Below, piece by piece: positions 53,645 through 61,951 of a DNA stretch of 64,000 nt (within the stretch, counting starts at the first letter, position 1; the number at the start of each line of letters is the position of its first letter). Both the position numbers and the translations under genes were made by a program. The notes under the pieces are model-generated. The model saw only the letters and a list, made by a program, of their open reading frames with translations. It searched no databases and was not told where the DNA came from. Origin of the DNA: DATBJJ01 sp963750915 (GTDB lineage: Bacteria; Acidobacteriota; Vicinamibacteria; Vicinamibacterales; 2-12-FULL-66-21); the NCBI GenBank assembly GCA_963750915.1, contig CAVVSF010000009.1:841011-905010 (forward strand), given 5' to 3'.

Positions 53645-54808
53645 CTAGAAGGCCAGTTGCGCCTGAATGTAGGTCGTGCGCGAACGCGCGCCGGTCGCGC
53701 CGTGCGCGTTGAACGTCTCGCGATGCATCGCGCTGACCTTGAGCCGATGACCGTTCGCGTACCAGTTCATCCCTGCCGCCGGGCGGTACTCGGTGGACGG
53801 ACGCGCCGCGCTCGACAACGAATCGATGGCGCCGAGCGCTTCGAGGCGTCCGGGCACGATCATGTAGCCGGCTTCGGTCGAGAACTGCTGCAGCGTCGCC
53901 TTGCCGTCCTCGTACAGGCCGAGACCGAATGTCGGATCGATCAATTCGGCTGAGGTCCAGGACCAGGCGACGTCAGCCGAGACGCCGTGGCCGCGCAGAC
54001 CGAGGGTGAGCTCGACCCCGGCCGCCGAGTCGAGATCGGCGAACTCGTCGCTGGTCGATCGACCGTCCTCGGTGAAGGAGTTGTTGTCGCCGTCGTTGCG
54101 CCAGGCGTGGGCCGCCACCCCCGTCATGACGCGGAACGCTCCGCCTTCGAAGTCACCCTGCTCGCGCGCGATCGGGCCGAAGGGGTGCCATTCGAAGCGG
54201 CCAACGCTCATCAGTCCCTGGTTCCACGTCTCGTCCGCTTGCGCCAGGCCGTCGAAGCGCACCTCGTCGGCGTCGGGGGCGTGGTAGACCGAGCTCAGCG
54301 CTGCCGACCACTGGAACTGCGAATCGTGATGCCTGCCGTCCGCCTGCAGGCCGATCGCCCGCCCGGGTGCGGCGAAGGCGCGCTCGCCGGTGAACGACCG
54401 CTCGACGAGTCCTCGCCGCGGCGAGGAAAACAGCGCCGAGCGCGAGAACGGTACTTTCTGGTTGCCGGCGGTGATCGTCACCGCGCCCTCCGCCAAGCCG
54501 CTGTAGCGAAGATATCCATCGAGCAGCCTCACGCCGTCGTCGTCGAGCGCAGGCGCGAAGTCGACCTGGATCGCGGCGGACCAGTCGGGCGTCAGCGTGG
54601 TTCGCACGGCGACGACGGCGCGGCGCAGCAGGACGTCGTCAGTGGTGCTGCCGCCGCTGCGAGTGATCTCGAGCTGCGGCTGCACGTAGCCGCTGATAGT
54701 GACGTGCGGCGACGACGAGGACGACGAATCCGGCGGCGTCTGGGCGGCCGCGCTGACGGCGGTGAGGACGATCGCCGCGGTGGCGAGACAACCGACATCG
54801 CGGCGCAC
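53645..54808 (-). CDS. Phosphate-selective porin (OprO/OprP family)
   Basis: A 387-aa outer-membrane β-barrel. There is a signal peptide (CLATAAIVLTAVSAAAQ), a serine run (SSSSSS), then HVTISGYVQPQLEITRSGG, the start typical of porin O/P. LRRAVVAVRTTLTPDWSAAI near 60 and ITAGNQKVPFSRSALFSSPR near 110 are family-like, and the protein ends in the C-terminal Phe signal (YIQAQLAF) needed for barrel assembly. It lies 3 bp after glgC. Phosphate or polyphosphate uptake is expected from the family and from the neighbouring Pho genes. Confidence 0.87.
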   Translation of the reverse strand: MRRDVGCLATAAIVLTAVSAAAQTPPDSSSSSSPHVTISGYVQPQLEITRSGGSTTDDVLLRRAVVAVRTTLTPDWSAAIQVDFAPALDDDGVRLLDGYLRYSGLAEGAVTITAGNQKVPFSRSALFSSPRRGLVERSFTGERAFAAPGRAIGLQADGRHHDSQFQWSAALSSVYHAPDADEVRFDGLAQADETWNQGLMSVGRFEWHPFGPIAREQGDFEGGAFRVMTGVAAHAWRNDGDNNSFTEDGRSTSDEFADLDSAAGVELTLGLRGHGVSADVAWSWTSAELIDPTFGLGLYEDGKATLQQFSTEAGYMIVPGRLEALGAIDSLSSAARPSTEYRPAAGMNWYANGHRLKVSAMHRETFNAHGATGARSRTTYIQAQLAF

Positions 54809-54811
54809 GCG

Positions 54812-56077
54812 CTAGACGACCAGGCCTTCCGGCAGCGTCGCGCCCTTGGGAACGATGATGACGCCGTTGCGAATGTAGTAGCCGTCGCCGTCCGCGTGCT
54901 GGACATTGGCCTCGTTCACGAGCCTGACGCGGTCGGCGATGCGTGCGTTCTTGTCGACGATCACGCGATCGAGGACGACGTCGCGGCCGACGCCGAGCTT
55001 GACCTTCACCACCCCGGTGTCCTCGTCGTAGGAATCGGCGCCCAGGAGCACGGTGCGCGTCAGCTTGGCGCCCGGCGAGATGTGCGACCGGATGCCGACC
55101 ACCGAGCTCACGATCTCGCACTTGTCGAGATAGCAGCCCTCGGCCACGATCGATGATTCGATGCGGCAGTCGAACGCATGCGTCGCCGGCAGGAACCGCG
55201 GATGGGTGTAGATCGGCCAGCGCGGATGGAAGAAGTTGAACGGGGGATTGCGTCCGGTCAGCTGGATGTTGGCATCGTAGAACGCCGCGATCGTGCCGAC
55301 GTCGGCCCAGTAGCCGCGAAAGATGTAGGGACTGACGACGTGGGTCGAGAGCGACTTCGGGATGATCTCCTTGCCGAAATCGACGCCGGGCTCGCCGAGA
55401 ATCTCGAGCAGCACCTCGCGGTTGAAGACGTAGATGCCCATCGAGGCGACGTACGGCTTGCCGGGCGTGGTGCCGCCCGCGGTCGAGCCGCGCGGCACGC
55501 TGCCGCCGAGCACCGCGAGACGCTCGCGGGTCGGTTTCTCCTCGAAGCCGATGATCTTGCCGAGGTCGTCGAAGGTGAAGATGCCCATCTCGGTCGCGTC
55601 GTTCGTGTCGACCGGCTGCGCCGCGATGGTGATGTCGGCGCCGCCCTCGATGTGCGACTCGATCAGGTGATTGAAATCCATCCGGTAGAGGTGGTCGCCG
55701 GCGAGGATCAGGAAGTAGTCGGCGTCGAAGCCGCGGAAGTGCCGCGCCGCCTGGCGGACGGCGTCGGCCGTGCCCTGAAACCAGTCGGAGTTGTCCGGCG
55801 TCTGCTCGGCGGCGAGGACTTCGACGAACCCCTCGGAAAACATGTCGAGCCGGTAGGTCTGCGCGACGTGACGGTTGAGCGACGCCGAGTTGAACTGGGT
55901 CAGCACGAAGATGCGCTTGAGCCCGGCGTGGAGGCAATTGCTGATCGGGATGTCGATGAGGCGGTACTTGCCGCCGAGCGGCACGGCCGGCTTCGACCTC
56001 ATGTGGGTCAGCGGGTAGAGCCGATTGCCGCGGCCGCCTCCGAGAATCAGCGTCAGCACGTCATTCATGTGCTTCAT
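54812..56077 (-). CDS. glgC: Glucose-1-phosphate adenylyltransferase
   Basis: A 421-aa ADP-glucose pyrophosphorylase, the committed step of glycogen synthesis. The nucleotide-binding LILGGGRGNRLYPLTHMRSK is near residue 9, KPAVPLGGKYRLIDIPISNC near 27, LAGDHLYRMDF near 125, and EIIPKSLSTHVVSPYIFRGY near 237. A C-terminal left-handed β-helix follows. The pattern is of the cyanobacterial/plant type. Start codons at 56089 (GTG), 56077 and 56068 are all possible; 56077 is used. It is translationally close to the phosphate porin gene downstream (3-bp gap), an unusual pairing. Confidence 0.94.
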   Translation of the reverse strand: MKHMNDVLTLILGGGRGNRLYPLTHMRSKPAVPLGGKYRLIDIPISNCLHAGLKRIFVLTQFNSASLNRHVAQTYRLDMFSEGFVEVLAAEQTPDNSDWFQGTADAVRQAARHFRGFDADYFLILAGDHLYRMDFNHLIESHIEGGADITIAAQPVDTNDATEMGIFTFDDLGKIIGFEEKPTRERLAVLGGSVPRGSTAGGTTPGKPYVASMGIYVFNREVLLEILGEPGVDFGKEIIPKSLSTHVVSPYIFRGYWADVGTIAAFYDANIQLTGRNPPFNFFHPRWPIYTHPRFLPATHAFDCRIESSIVAEGCYLDKCEIVSSVVGIRSHISPGAKLTRTVLLGADSYDEDTGVVKVKLGVGRDVVLDRVIVDKNARIADRVRLVNEANVQHADGDGYYIRNGVIIVPKGATLPEGLVV

Positions 56078-56308
56078 CTTAACTTGCACGAGGGAAACGG
56101 CATTGTCGCGGCGGCGTTACAGCGGCATGCGAACGTAGTAATCCGGTCCCCGACCGGTGGACGGTCTCTCGAGGGCGACGCTGACCGTGGGCAGCATGTC
56201 CCACCCAAGCAGCCTCGGCTTTCCCTCGCCGCCCACCGGACGCGGACCGGCCCTCACGTTCTCTCCGCCACGTCGCCCCATCCCAGCAGGCACCATCGGG
56301 CGACGCGC

Positions 56309-56587
56309 CGGATCGAGATCAGCACCTGCTACCTCTGGGACCATCGTGAAGAGCTGTCGGACCTGGTCGACGTCTGGGAGGCGGCCAATCGCGACGACTT
56401 GTTTTCGGTGACGAGTCTCAAGCACTATCCCTACGTGGCCAGCAGCGATTTCCACGGGCCGAAGCATCTCTATTCATAGAAGACGCTGCTGCGGTGCGAG
56501 AAGACCTGGCCGGACATCAAGCGGGCGCTGCGCAGCAACGTCGACATCGCGCTGTCGCTCTTCAGGAACGGGGAATGGACGTGCTGA
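56309..56587 (+). pseudogene. Remnant of a PHP-domain protein C-terminus
   Basis: The frame encodes RRIEISTCYLWDHREELSDL, VWEAANRDDLFSVTSLKHYP and YVASSDFHGPKHLYS, typical of the C-terminal part of PHP-domain phosphoesterases. A TAG stop at 56477-56479 (where TGG is expected) interrupts it. The same frame then continues KTLLRCEKTWPDIKRALRSN to a TGA at 56585-56587. No N-terminal metal-binding part can be found; 56090-56308 upstream holds only degenerate sequence and no gene. It overlaps the phoA start by 13 bases. Confidence 0.75.
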
Positions 56588-58662
56588 CGCAAGCGACGAG
56601 GATCGTGGTCGGATTGGTGCTGGGGGCCGCGGCGGCCGCGCCGGCGCAGGCGGCGACGCGGATTCGCATCATGCCGCCCGACGGCGGCGTCGTCGCGGTC
56701 GGACAGCGGCTGGACATCCGCGTCGAGGCCACGTCGGACACGGCTGCGCCACCACAGGGCCTGACGGTGGTGGTCAACGGCAAGGACCTCACCAGCCGAA
56801 ACATCCTCGACCCCGGCGTCGGCGGTGAGCGCGGCGCCGGCGGCACCGGGGCAACGGCGGCTGCGATCGTACCCGCCGACCGGGCCGACCGCGCCGAAGA
56901 GAACACGACCAACTTCCTGCTCCGCCGCTTCAGCCTCAGCGCGCCGGGTCCGCTCGTGATCGTGGCGCGTACCGCCGACGGCGCGACGGCGACGACGCGC
57001 CTCACCGTCGAGGCGTGGGCCGGCCGCGGCCGCATCGCCTCGGCCCGCAACGTGATCTTCCTGCTCGGCGACGGAATGGGGGTCGCGCACCGGACGGCAG
57101 CGCGCATCGTCTCGAAAGGCCTGCACAACGGCAAGGCAGCGGGGCGCCTCGCGATGGATACGCTCGATGTCACCGGCATGGTGATGACGCCGTCGCTCAA
57201 CTCGGCGATCACCGATTCGTCGCCCGGGATGGCGTCGTACTCGACCGGGCAGAAGAACAACAACAACCAGGAAGGCGTCTTTCCTGACAACACCGACAAT
57301 GCGTTCGACAACCCGCGCATCGAATACATCGGCGAGATCCTGAAGCGGACGCGCGGCGCCGGCTTCAACGTTGGCATCGTGACCACAGCGGACGTGACCG
57401 ATTCGACGCCGGCGGCAAACGCCGCGCACACGGCGGATCGCACGGCGGGAGCCGGGATCGCGGCGCAGTTCTTCGATGAGCGGGCGACCAACGGCGTGAG
57501 TGTGCTGCTCGGCGGCGGCGCGAGATATTTCATGCCGAAGGGGGCGGGCGGCGAGCGCGAGGACAGCCGCCGCCTCACCGACGAGTTCACCGGCGCCGGC
57601 TACGTCGCGGCCGGCAGCGCCGCCGACGTGGCGCGCCTGCTCGCGGCGCCGACGCCGCCGGCCAGGCTGCTCGGCCTGTTCTCGTCGGCACACATGCCCG
57701 TCGCCTTCGACAAGGTCGGCGCCGGCCGCTACAGCGACGAACTCGCGCGGCCGGCGCACGAGGGCTATCGCGATCCGCCGATGCTCGAGGACCTGGCCAG
57801 GCTGGCGCTGAAGAGCCTGGCGGCGCATTCACCGCGCGGGTTCTACCTGCTGATCGAGGGGGCATCGATCGACAAGCGCGCGCACGCCGTCGACGCCGAG
57901 CGCATGATCTGGGACGTCATCGAGTTCGATCGCGCCGTCCGCCTCGCGCTCGACTTCGCGCGCGCCACCAACAGCGACCGCGATCCCGCCAACGACACCC
58001 TGGTCATCGTCACCGCCGATCACGAGACTGGCGGCATGGGCATCATCGGCGTCGGCAACGAACGCTACGCGCCAACCGTGCTGGGAAAGGCGGTCCGCGA
58101 TTACGCCGCGGTGTTCCGGTTCGTGCCGGAGCAGGAGCTGAATTTCTTCCCCAACTACCAGGTCGACGAGCGCGGCTATCCGCTCGATCCGGATCCGTCG
58201 CGGAAGATCCTGCTCGGCTGGGCGGCCGGCCCCGACCACAACGAGAACTGGATCTCGAACCGGCTGCAGACCGAAGCCGCGGTCGCGCCGGCCACGCCGA
58301 AGGTCAGCGTCGCCAACCCGGCGCGCGATGCGGCCGTGGGAAAGACCGACAACGTGACGGTGCAGGGTCAGCCGATTCCCGGATTCGTCGTGCGCGGCAC
58401 GATCGAGAACGGCGAGACCGGGTGCCCCGCCGCCGACAAGTGCCCCGGCGATACGGCGGCCCTCGGCCACACCATCTCGGGCCACACGGCCTCGGACGTG
58501 CCGCTGTCGGCGTCAGGACCGGGGGCGTGGCAGTTCACCGGCGTCTACGAGAATACCGACGTGCTCCTGAAGATTCTCCGGGCGACGACGGGCGGCCACG
58601 TCGCCCCGGCTGGCGCGCCCGGTTCATCGCGAGGGGATAGCGGCACCGGCCGCCGGCCGTAA
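56575..58662 (+). CDS. phoA: Alkaline phosphatase (PhoA family), secreted
   Basis: A 695-aa periplasmic phosphomonoesterase. The ATG at 56575 follows GGAACGGGG and gives a signal peptide (ATRIVVGLVLGAAAAAPAQA). A β-domain of about 130 residues comes first, then the catalytic fold: ARNVIFLLGDGMGV (metal Asp), ITDSSPGMASYSTGQ (nucleophile Ser), GFYLLIEGASIDKRAHAVD and VIVTADHETGGMG (metal Asp/His). A C-terminal region with clustered cysteines (TGCPAADKCPGD) is extra compared with E. coli PhoA (about 470 aa). Its 3' end overlaps the convergent gene by 39 bp. It probably scavenges phosphate, though no PHO box was seen before it. Confidence 0.92.
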   Translation: MDVLTQATRIVVGLVLGAAAAAPAQAATRIRIMPPDGGVVAVGQRLDIRVEATSDTAAPPQGLTVVVNGKDLTSRNILDPGVGGERGAGGTGATAAAIVPADRADRAEENTTNFLLRRFSLSAPGPLVIVARTADGATATTRLTVEAWAGRGRIASARNVIFLLGDGMGVAHRTAARIVSKGLHNGKAAGRLAMDTLDVTGMVMTPSLNSAITDSSPGMASYSTGQKNNNNQEGVFPDNTDNAFDNPRIEYIGEILKRTRGAGFNVGIVTTADVTDSTPAANAAHTADRTAGAGIAAQFFDERATNGVSVLLGGGARYFMPKGAGGEREDSRRLTDEFTGAGYVAAGSAADVARLLAAPTPPARLLGLFSSAHMPVAFDKVGAGRYSDELARPAHEGYRDPPMLEDLARLALKSLAAHSPRGFYLLIEGASIDKRAHAVDAERMIWDVIEFDRAVRLALDFARATNSDRDPANDTLVIVTADHETGGMGIIGVGNERYAPTVLGKAVRDYAAVFRFVPEQELNFFPNYQVDERGYPLDPDPSRKILLGWAAGPDHNENWISNRLQTEAAVAPATPKVSVANPARDAAVGKTDNVTVQGQPIPGFVVRGTIENGETGCPAADKCPGDTAALGHTISGHTASDVPLSASGPGAWQFTGVYENTDVLLKILRATTGGHVAPAGAPGSSRGDSGTGRRP

Positions 58663-59727
58663 CTTCGCCCAGTCGACACCCATCCACGCCGCGAGCGTCG
58701 CCGCAATCTGGTTGGTACGGAGCGGCGCGTGGTCGCGCCACTCGCCCCGCGCCTTCATCGCCGGCGAGACGAGCGCGATCCAGACGTCCTGCGCCCCCTC
58801 GACCTTGGCGCCGTGATTGCGCCAGTCCTGGATCGTGCGGCCGCGGCCGTGATCCGTCGTGATGAGCAGGTGCGTGCGGCCGCGATACTGCGGATCGGCC
58901 TCGAGCCACTTCCACAGCTCCGCGAGATACGCGTCCGAGCGCTCGTAAGCTTCGAGCACGCGATCGTAGCGGCGGTCGTGCGACCAGTCGTCGGTCTCGC
59001 CGAGCGCGAGATAGAGCACGCGGGGTCGTGCCTGCACCAGGTGCGACATCGCGAGCCGGAAGGTGTAGACGTCGTGGCGAACCGAGTTCCACGGCGTCGG
59101 CGTCTGCAGTTGCAGCTGGTTCAGCAGCGACACCGTGGGATCGGCGGTCGCGAACGGCGCGAAGCCGGCATTCACTGTCAGCGCCCCCTCCTGATGCTCG
59201 ACGATGGCGTCGAAAACGTCCCAGGATGTAAAGGCCGCGACCTGGGCGGTCGTCAGTTGCAGCTGTGCCTTCAATTCCTCGAGCACCGTGCGATACGGAT
59301 TACGGACGGGGTCGTTGCTCTTGATGACATCGTCGTGGGCCTCGCCGAGGAGGATCTCGGCGTAGCCGGGGTACGAAAAGCGATGCCTGTTCGTCAGTGT
59401 GACGGCGCTGCCGAGACGCTGGTTACCGGCTATCGAGCCGTGCTGGCGCATGAGCGTGCCCCAGAAGAACGGCATCAGTTTCTGGCGCCGCGCCTCCGCC
59501 GTTTCTGCCCAGTAGCGTTTGTAGGCAGGCTGGTCCTCGAGCCGCTGCGACTCGCGCAAGGTGGACTTGAAGACGTCGACATCGAGGCCGCCGAAAATTT
59601 CCTCAGTCCTCGCACCGTCGAGCGTGATCAGGATCACGCGCTGGTCGCGCTCCTGCGCGACCGGCAGGCCGACGGCGGAGAGGACCACGGCAGCGAGAGT
59701 AGCCACAACCAGGCGCACGCATCTCAT
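58624..59727 (-). CDS. Secreted alkaline-phosphatase-superfamily (type I phosphodiesterase/sulfatase-like) enzyme
   Basis: A 367-aa protein starting at the ATG 59727 with a signal peptide (CVRLVVATLAAVVLSAVGLP). VILITLDGARTEEIFGGLD near 32 gives the first metal Asp, and HRFSYPGYAEILLG has a Ser/Thr-type nucleophile region. YLALGETDDWSHDRRYDRVL and HLLITTDHGRGRTIQDWRNH supply the later metal ligands. It belongs to the AlkP superfamily but not to PhoA; the substrate could be phosphodiester or phosphomonoester. A lone GTTTACA half-site lies 76 bp upstream. It is convergent with phoA. Confidence 0.82.
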   Translation of the reverse strand: MRCVRLVVATLAAVVLSAVGLPVAQERDQRVILITLDGARTEEIFGGLDVDVFKSTLRESQRLEDQPAYKRYWAETAEARRQKLMPFFWGTLMRQHGSIAGNQRLGSAVTLTNRHRFSYPGYAEILLGEAHDDVIKSNDPVRNPYRTVLEELKAQLQLTTAQVAAFTSWDVFDAIVEHQEGALTVNAGFAPFATADPTVSLLNQLQLQTPTPWNSVRHDVYTFRLAMSHLVQARPRVLYLALGETDDWSHDRRYDRVLEAYERSDAYLAELWKWLEADPQYRGRTHLLITTDHGRGRTIQDWRNHGAKVEGAQDVWIALVSPAMKARGEWRDHAPLRTNQIAATLAAWMGVDWAKLRPAAGAAIPSR

Positions 59728-59846
59728 GGTGGGTTCATACACCACGCCGCGACCGCTTGTCGACGCCACGGCTCGGCGCCCGCAGAGCGGACAGCTCATC
59801 TGTGTAAACGGTTGATTCAAATGCGTTTGTCAAACGACCCAAATGA

Positions 59847-59864
59847 GTTTACATGGAATTTACG
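59847..59864 (+). promoter_or_regulatory. PHO box (GTTTACA-TGGA-ATTTACG) before a 72-aa protein gene
   Basis: Two 7-mers with an 11-bp period (7/7 and 5/7 to GTTTACA) lie 76-93 bp before the ATG at 59940. The geometry matches the pstB site. Confidence 0.65.
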
Positions 59865-59939
59865 TCGTACCAAGGGTGCAGGTGAGGTACAAACAAGGCA
59901 GGGATACGCTGTCAGACCACAGGCAGGGAGACTAACGCG

Positions 59940-60158
59940 ATGTTCGCGAAGGAATTGACGCAGGCCGGTCACATCAAGCGGTTCACGATCTCGAACGCCG
60001 GCCCTGCCGGCTGGGAGGTCCGCGTCGAACAGGACAGCCACGTGGTCCGTAGCGTGTGCTACACCGACTGGCACCGCGTCGAGCGCGCGGCGCAGATGAT
60101 GCGGCTTCAGGTGTTCGAGCTCGAGCAGAGCGGCTGGCTCGAGAGCCAGCCCAGCTAA
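59940..60158 (+). CDS. Small uncharacterised protein under a PHO-box-like site
   Basis: A 72-aa soluble protein (MFAKELTQAGHIKRFTISNA, then GWEVRVEQDSHVVRSVCYTD and WHRVERAAQMMRLQVFELEQ). A mixed β-then-α pattern is expected. It has no signal peptide or metal motif. The ATG follows GGGAG by eight bases. A PHO box is upstream and a strong hairpin terminator directly downstream, so it is a single-gene transcription unit, likely induced by phosphate limitation. The family is not recognised; it could be a small regulator or partner of the Pho system encoded next to it. Confidence 0.75.
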   Translation: MFAKELTQAGHIKRFTISNAGPAGWEVRVEQDSHVVRSVCYTDWHRVERAAQMMRLQVFELEQSGWLESQPS

Positions 60159-60159
60159 T

Positions 60160-60193
60160 CCGCGCGCCGGGCGGCGCGCGGACCTTCCTTTCT
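60160..60193 (+). terminator. Rho-independent terminator
   Basis: A perfect 10-bp GC stem (CCGCGCGCCG at 60160-60169, CGGCGCGCGG at 60172-60181) with a 2-nt loop is followed by a pyrimidine tract rich in T (ACCTTCCTTTCTTCC). It begins two bases after the stop of the 72-aa protein. Confidence 0.75.
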
Positions 60194-60229
60194 TCCATCT
60201 TCGGTAGCTCCCCGAGGCGGTAGCCGAGA

Positions 60230-60988
60230 CTACTCAACGAAGCGGTAGCCGAGACCGACCACCGTTTCGATTTGCTGGCCGGCGGCCCCTAGCTTGGCGC
60301 GCAGCCGGCCGACGTGTACGTCGACCGATCGCGTCTCGATGAAGCGGTCGTAGCCCCAGACGCGCTCGAGCAGCCGGTCGCGCGACAGGACGCGATTGCG
60401 ATTCTCGACCAGGAACCGCAGCAGCTCGAACTCGCGCCGTGTCAGCCGCACCGCCGCGCCGTCGACGGCGATCGAGACGGCGTCGAAATCGGCCGTGAGG
60501 TGTTCGCCGGTATAGACGTTGGCGCCGCCCGCCGATCCCTGGCGCCGGCGCAGCACGGCGCGGACCCGGGCGCCGAGCTCGCGCAGGCTGAACGGCTTGG
60601 TGACGTAGTCGTCGGCGCCGAGATCGAGGCCAGTGACCCGGTCCGATTCGCCGGTGCGTGCCGTCAGCATGATGATCGGCAGGTTGGCCGTCGCCGGCCG
60701 GCCGCGCAGGATGCGGCAGACCTCGGTCCCGCTCAGCACCGGCAGGTTGAGATCGAGGATCACGAGATCCGGCGTCCGCTCGGTCACGGCGCGCAGCGCC
60801 GCGTCGCCGCTGCTGACGATCTCGACCTGGCCGTCGCCCGATCGTTCGAGCGTGTGCTTGATCAGTCCGGCGATGTCCTGCTCGTCTTCGACGACGAGCA
60901 CGCGCGGCGGCCGGGGCACCGCGCCGCGGCTGGCTACCGCGGGTCTCGGGCGGTCGCGGTCGGAACGGTCTTCCATCAAAGGATCCAT
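60230..60988 (-). CDS. phoB: PhoB-like response regulator (OmpR/PhoB family)
   Basis: A 252-aa regulator. After about 28 basic, probably disordered residues there is a receiver domain (VLVVEDEQDIAGLIKHTLER; phosphoacceptor Asp in LVILDLNLPVLSG; LTAR; VTKPFS Lys). A winged-helix domain follows (RLTRREFELLRFLVENRNRV, RSVDVHVGRLRAKLG, TVVGLGYRFVE). The position next to pstA and under a PHO-box-like repeat suggests PhoB, autoregulated. No PhoR histidine kinase is encoded in the window, so the partner is elsewhere. Confidence 0.85.
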   Translation of the reverse strand: MDPLMEDRSDRDRPRPAVASRGAVPRPPRVLVVEDEQDIAGLIKHTLERSGDGQVEIVSSGDAALRAVTERTPDLVILDLNLPVLSGTEVCRILRGRPATANLPIIMLTARTGESDRVTGLDLGADDYVTKPFSLRELGARVRAVLRRRQGSAGGANVYTGEHLTADFDAVSIAVDGAAVRLTRREFELLRFLVENRNRVLSRDRLLERVWGYDRFIETRSVDVHVGRLRAKLGAAGQQIETVVGLGYRFVE

Positions 60989-61031
60989 GCTTCAGCCTAC
61001 GACGACGTAATGTCCGGCCGGTGACGCACCG

Positions 61032-61049
61032 GTTAACTCTCTGTTAACG
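61032..61049 (-). promoter_or_regulatory. PHO-box-like repeat (GTTAACA-GAGA-GTTAACC) before the regulator
   Basis: On the minus strand two GTTAAC-containing 7-mers are spaced by four bases (11-bp period), 44-61 bp before the regulator ATG and just downstream of pstA. GTTAAC is itself palindromic, so orientation is uncertain. Confidence 0.5.
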
Positions 61050-61057
61050 AGTCGTTG

Positions 61058-61951
61058 TCAGCGCGCATGCCGCTGCAGCCGATCACGCAGGGCGATCGCC
61101 GTGCCGTTCATCGCCAGCAGGAGACAGAGCAGAACGAGAATGCCCGCCGCGGCGTTCTCGGCAAACGCCGCCTGCGGCCGCGATACCCACGCGAAGATCT
61201 GAATCGGCAGGACCGTGAAGGGGGACCAGATGCCGTCGGGCGCGAACGGCACGTAGGTCAAGGCGCCGATGGTCACGAGCGGGGCGGTTTCGCCAATGGC
61301 GCGCGAGAGCGCGAGGATGAGCCCGGTAAGGATCCCTGGAAAGGCCGCCGGCAGGACCTGATGCCGGACGGTTTGCCACTTGGTGGCGCCCAGGGCATAC
61401 GAGCCTTCGCGCAGCGAGCCCGGAACCGCCCGCAGCGCCTCCCGCGTCGAGAGGATCACGACCGGCAGGACCAGTAAGGCGAGTGTCGAGGCGCCGGCGA
61501 GCACGCTCTGTCCCATTTCCAGCGCGCGGACGAACAGACCGAGTCCGAGCAGGCCGTAGATGATCGAGGGCACCCCGGCGAGATTCGCGATGTTGATCTC
61601 GATCAGACGCGAGAACCGGCCGCGGCCGCCGTACTCTTCGAGGTGCACCGCCGCCGCGACACCGAGCGGCACGGCGATCGCCGCGGTCAGCACGATCACG
61701 AACAGACTGCCGACGAGCGCCGCGTAGATGCCGGCATCGGCGGCGCGTCGCGACGTGTAGCTGGTGAGGAACTGCCACGACATCCTCCCGGCGCCGTCGG
61801 AGATGACGTCGTAGAGCAGCGCGCCAAGCGCGATCAGCCCGAGCAGCGTCGATAGCAGCCCGAACGCGACGAACAGCCAATCGCGTGCGTGCCGTGCCGT
61901 GCTCGTCGCCGTCGCGGTCGTCGCGCCGCTGATGCCTGTCGCCGTCGTCAT
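61058..61951 (-). CDS. pstA: Phosphate ABC transporter permease PstA
   Basis: A 297-aa inner-membrane permease with six helices. The PstA/C signature is in GVAAAVHLEEYGGRGRFSRL near 110, and the cytoplasmic coupling loop is LRAVPGSLREGSYALGATKW near 178-200. ALSRAIGETAPLVTIGALTY near 222 is family-like. The start overlaps pstC by 4 bp. With PstC it forms the channel that takes phosphate from PstS. The ATPase PstB is encoded separately at 46 kb. Confidence 0.95.
   Translation of the reverse strand: MTTATGISGATTATATSTARHARDWLFVAFGLLSTLLGLIALGALLYDVISDGAGRMSWQFLTSYTSRRAADAGIYAALVGSLFVIVLTAAIAVPLGVAAAVHLEEYGGRGRFSRLIEINIANLAGVPSIIYGLLGLGLFVRALEMGQSVLAGASTLALLVLPVVILSTREALRAVPGSLREGSYALGATKWQTVRHQVLPAAFPGILTGLILALSRAIGETAPLVTIGALTYVPFAPDGIWSPFTVLPIQIFAWVSRPQAAFAENAAAGILVLLCLLLAMNGTAIALRDRLQRHAR

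Noticed and set aside
59803..59820. A further PHO box before the second AlkP-superfamily gene
   Set aside because: One perfect GTTTACA (minus strand) is present, but no second repeat at 11 bp; only a half-site.
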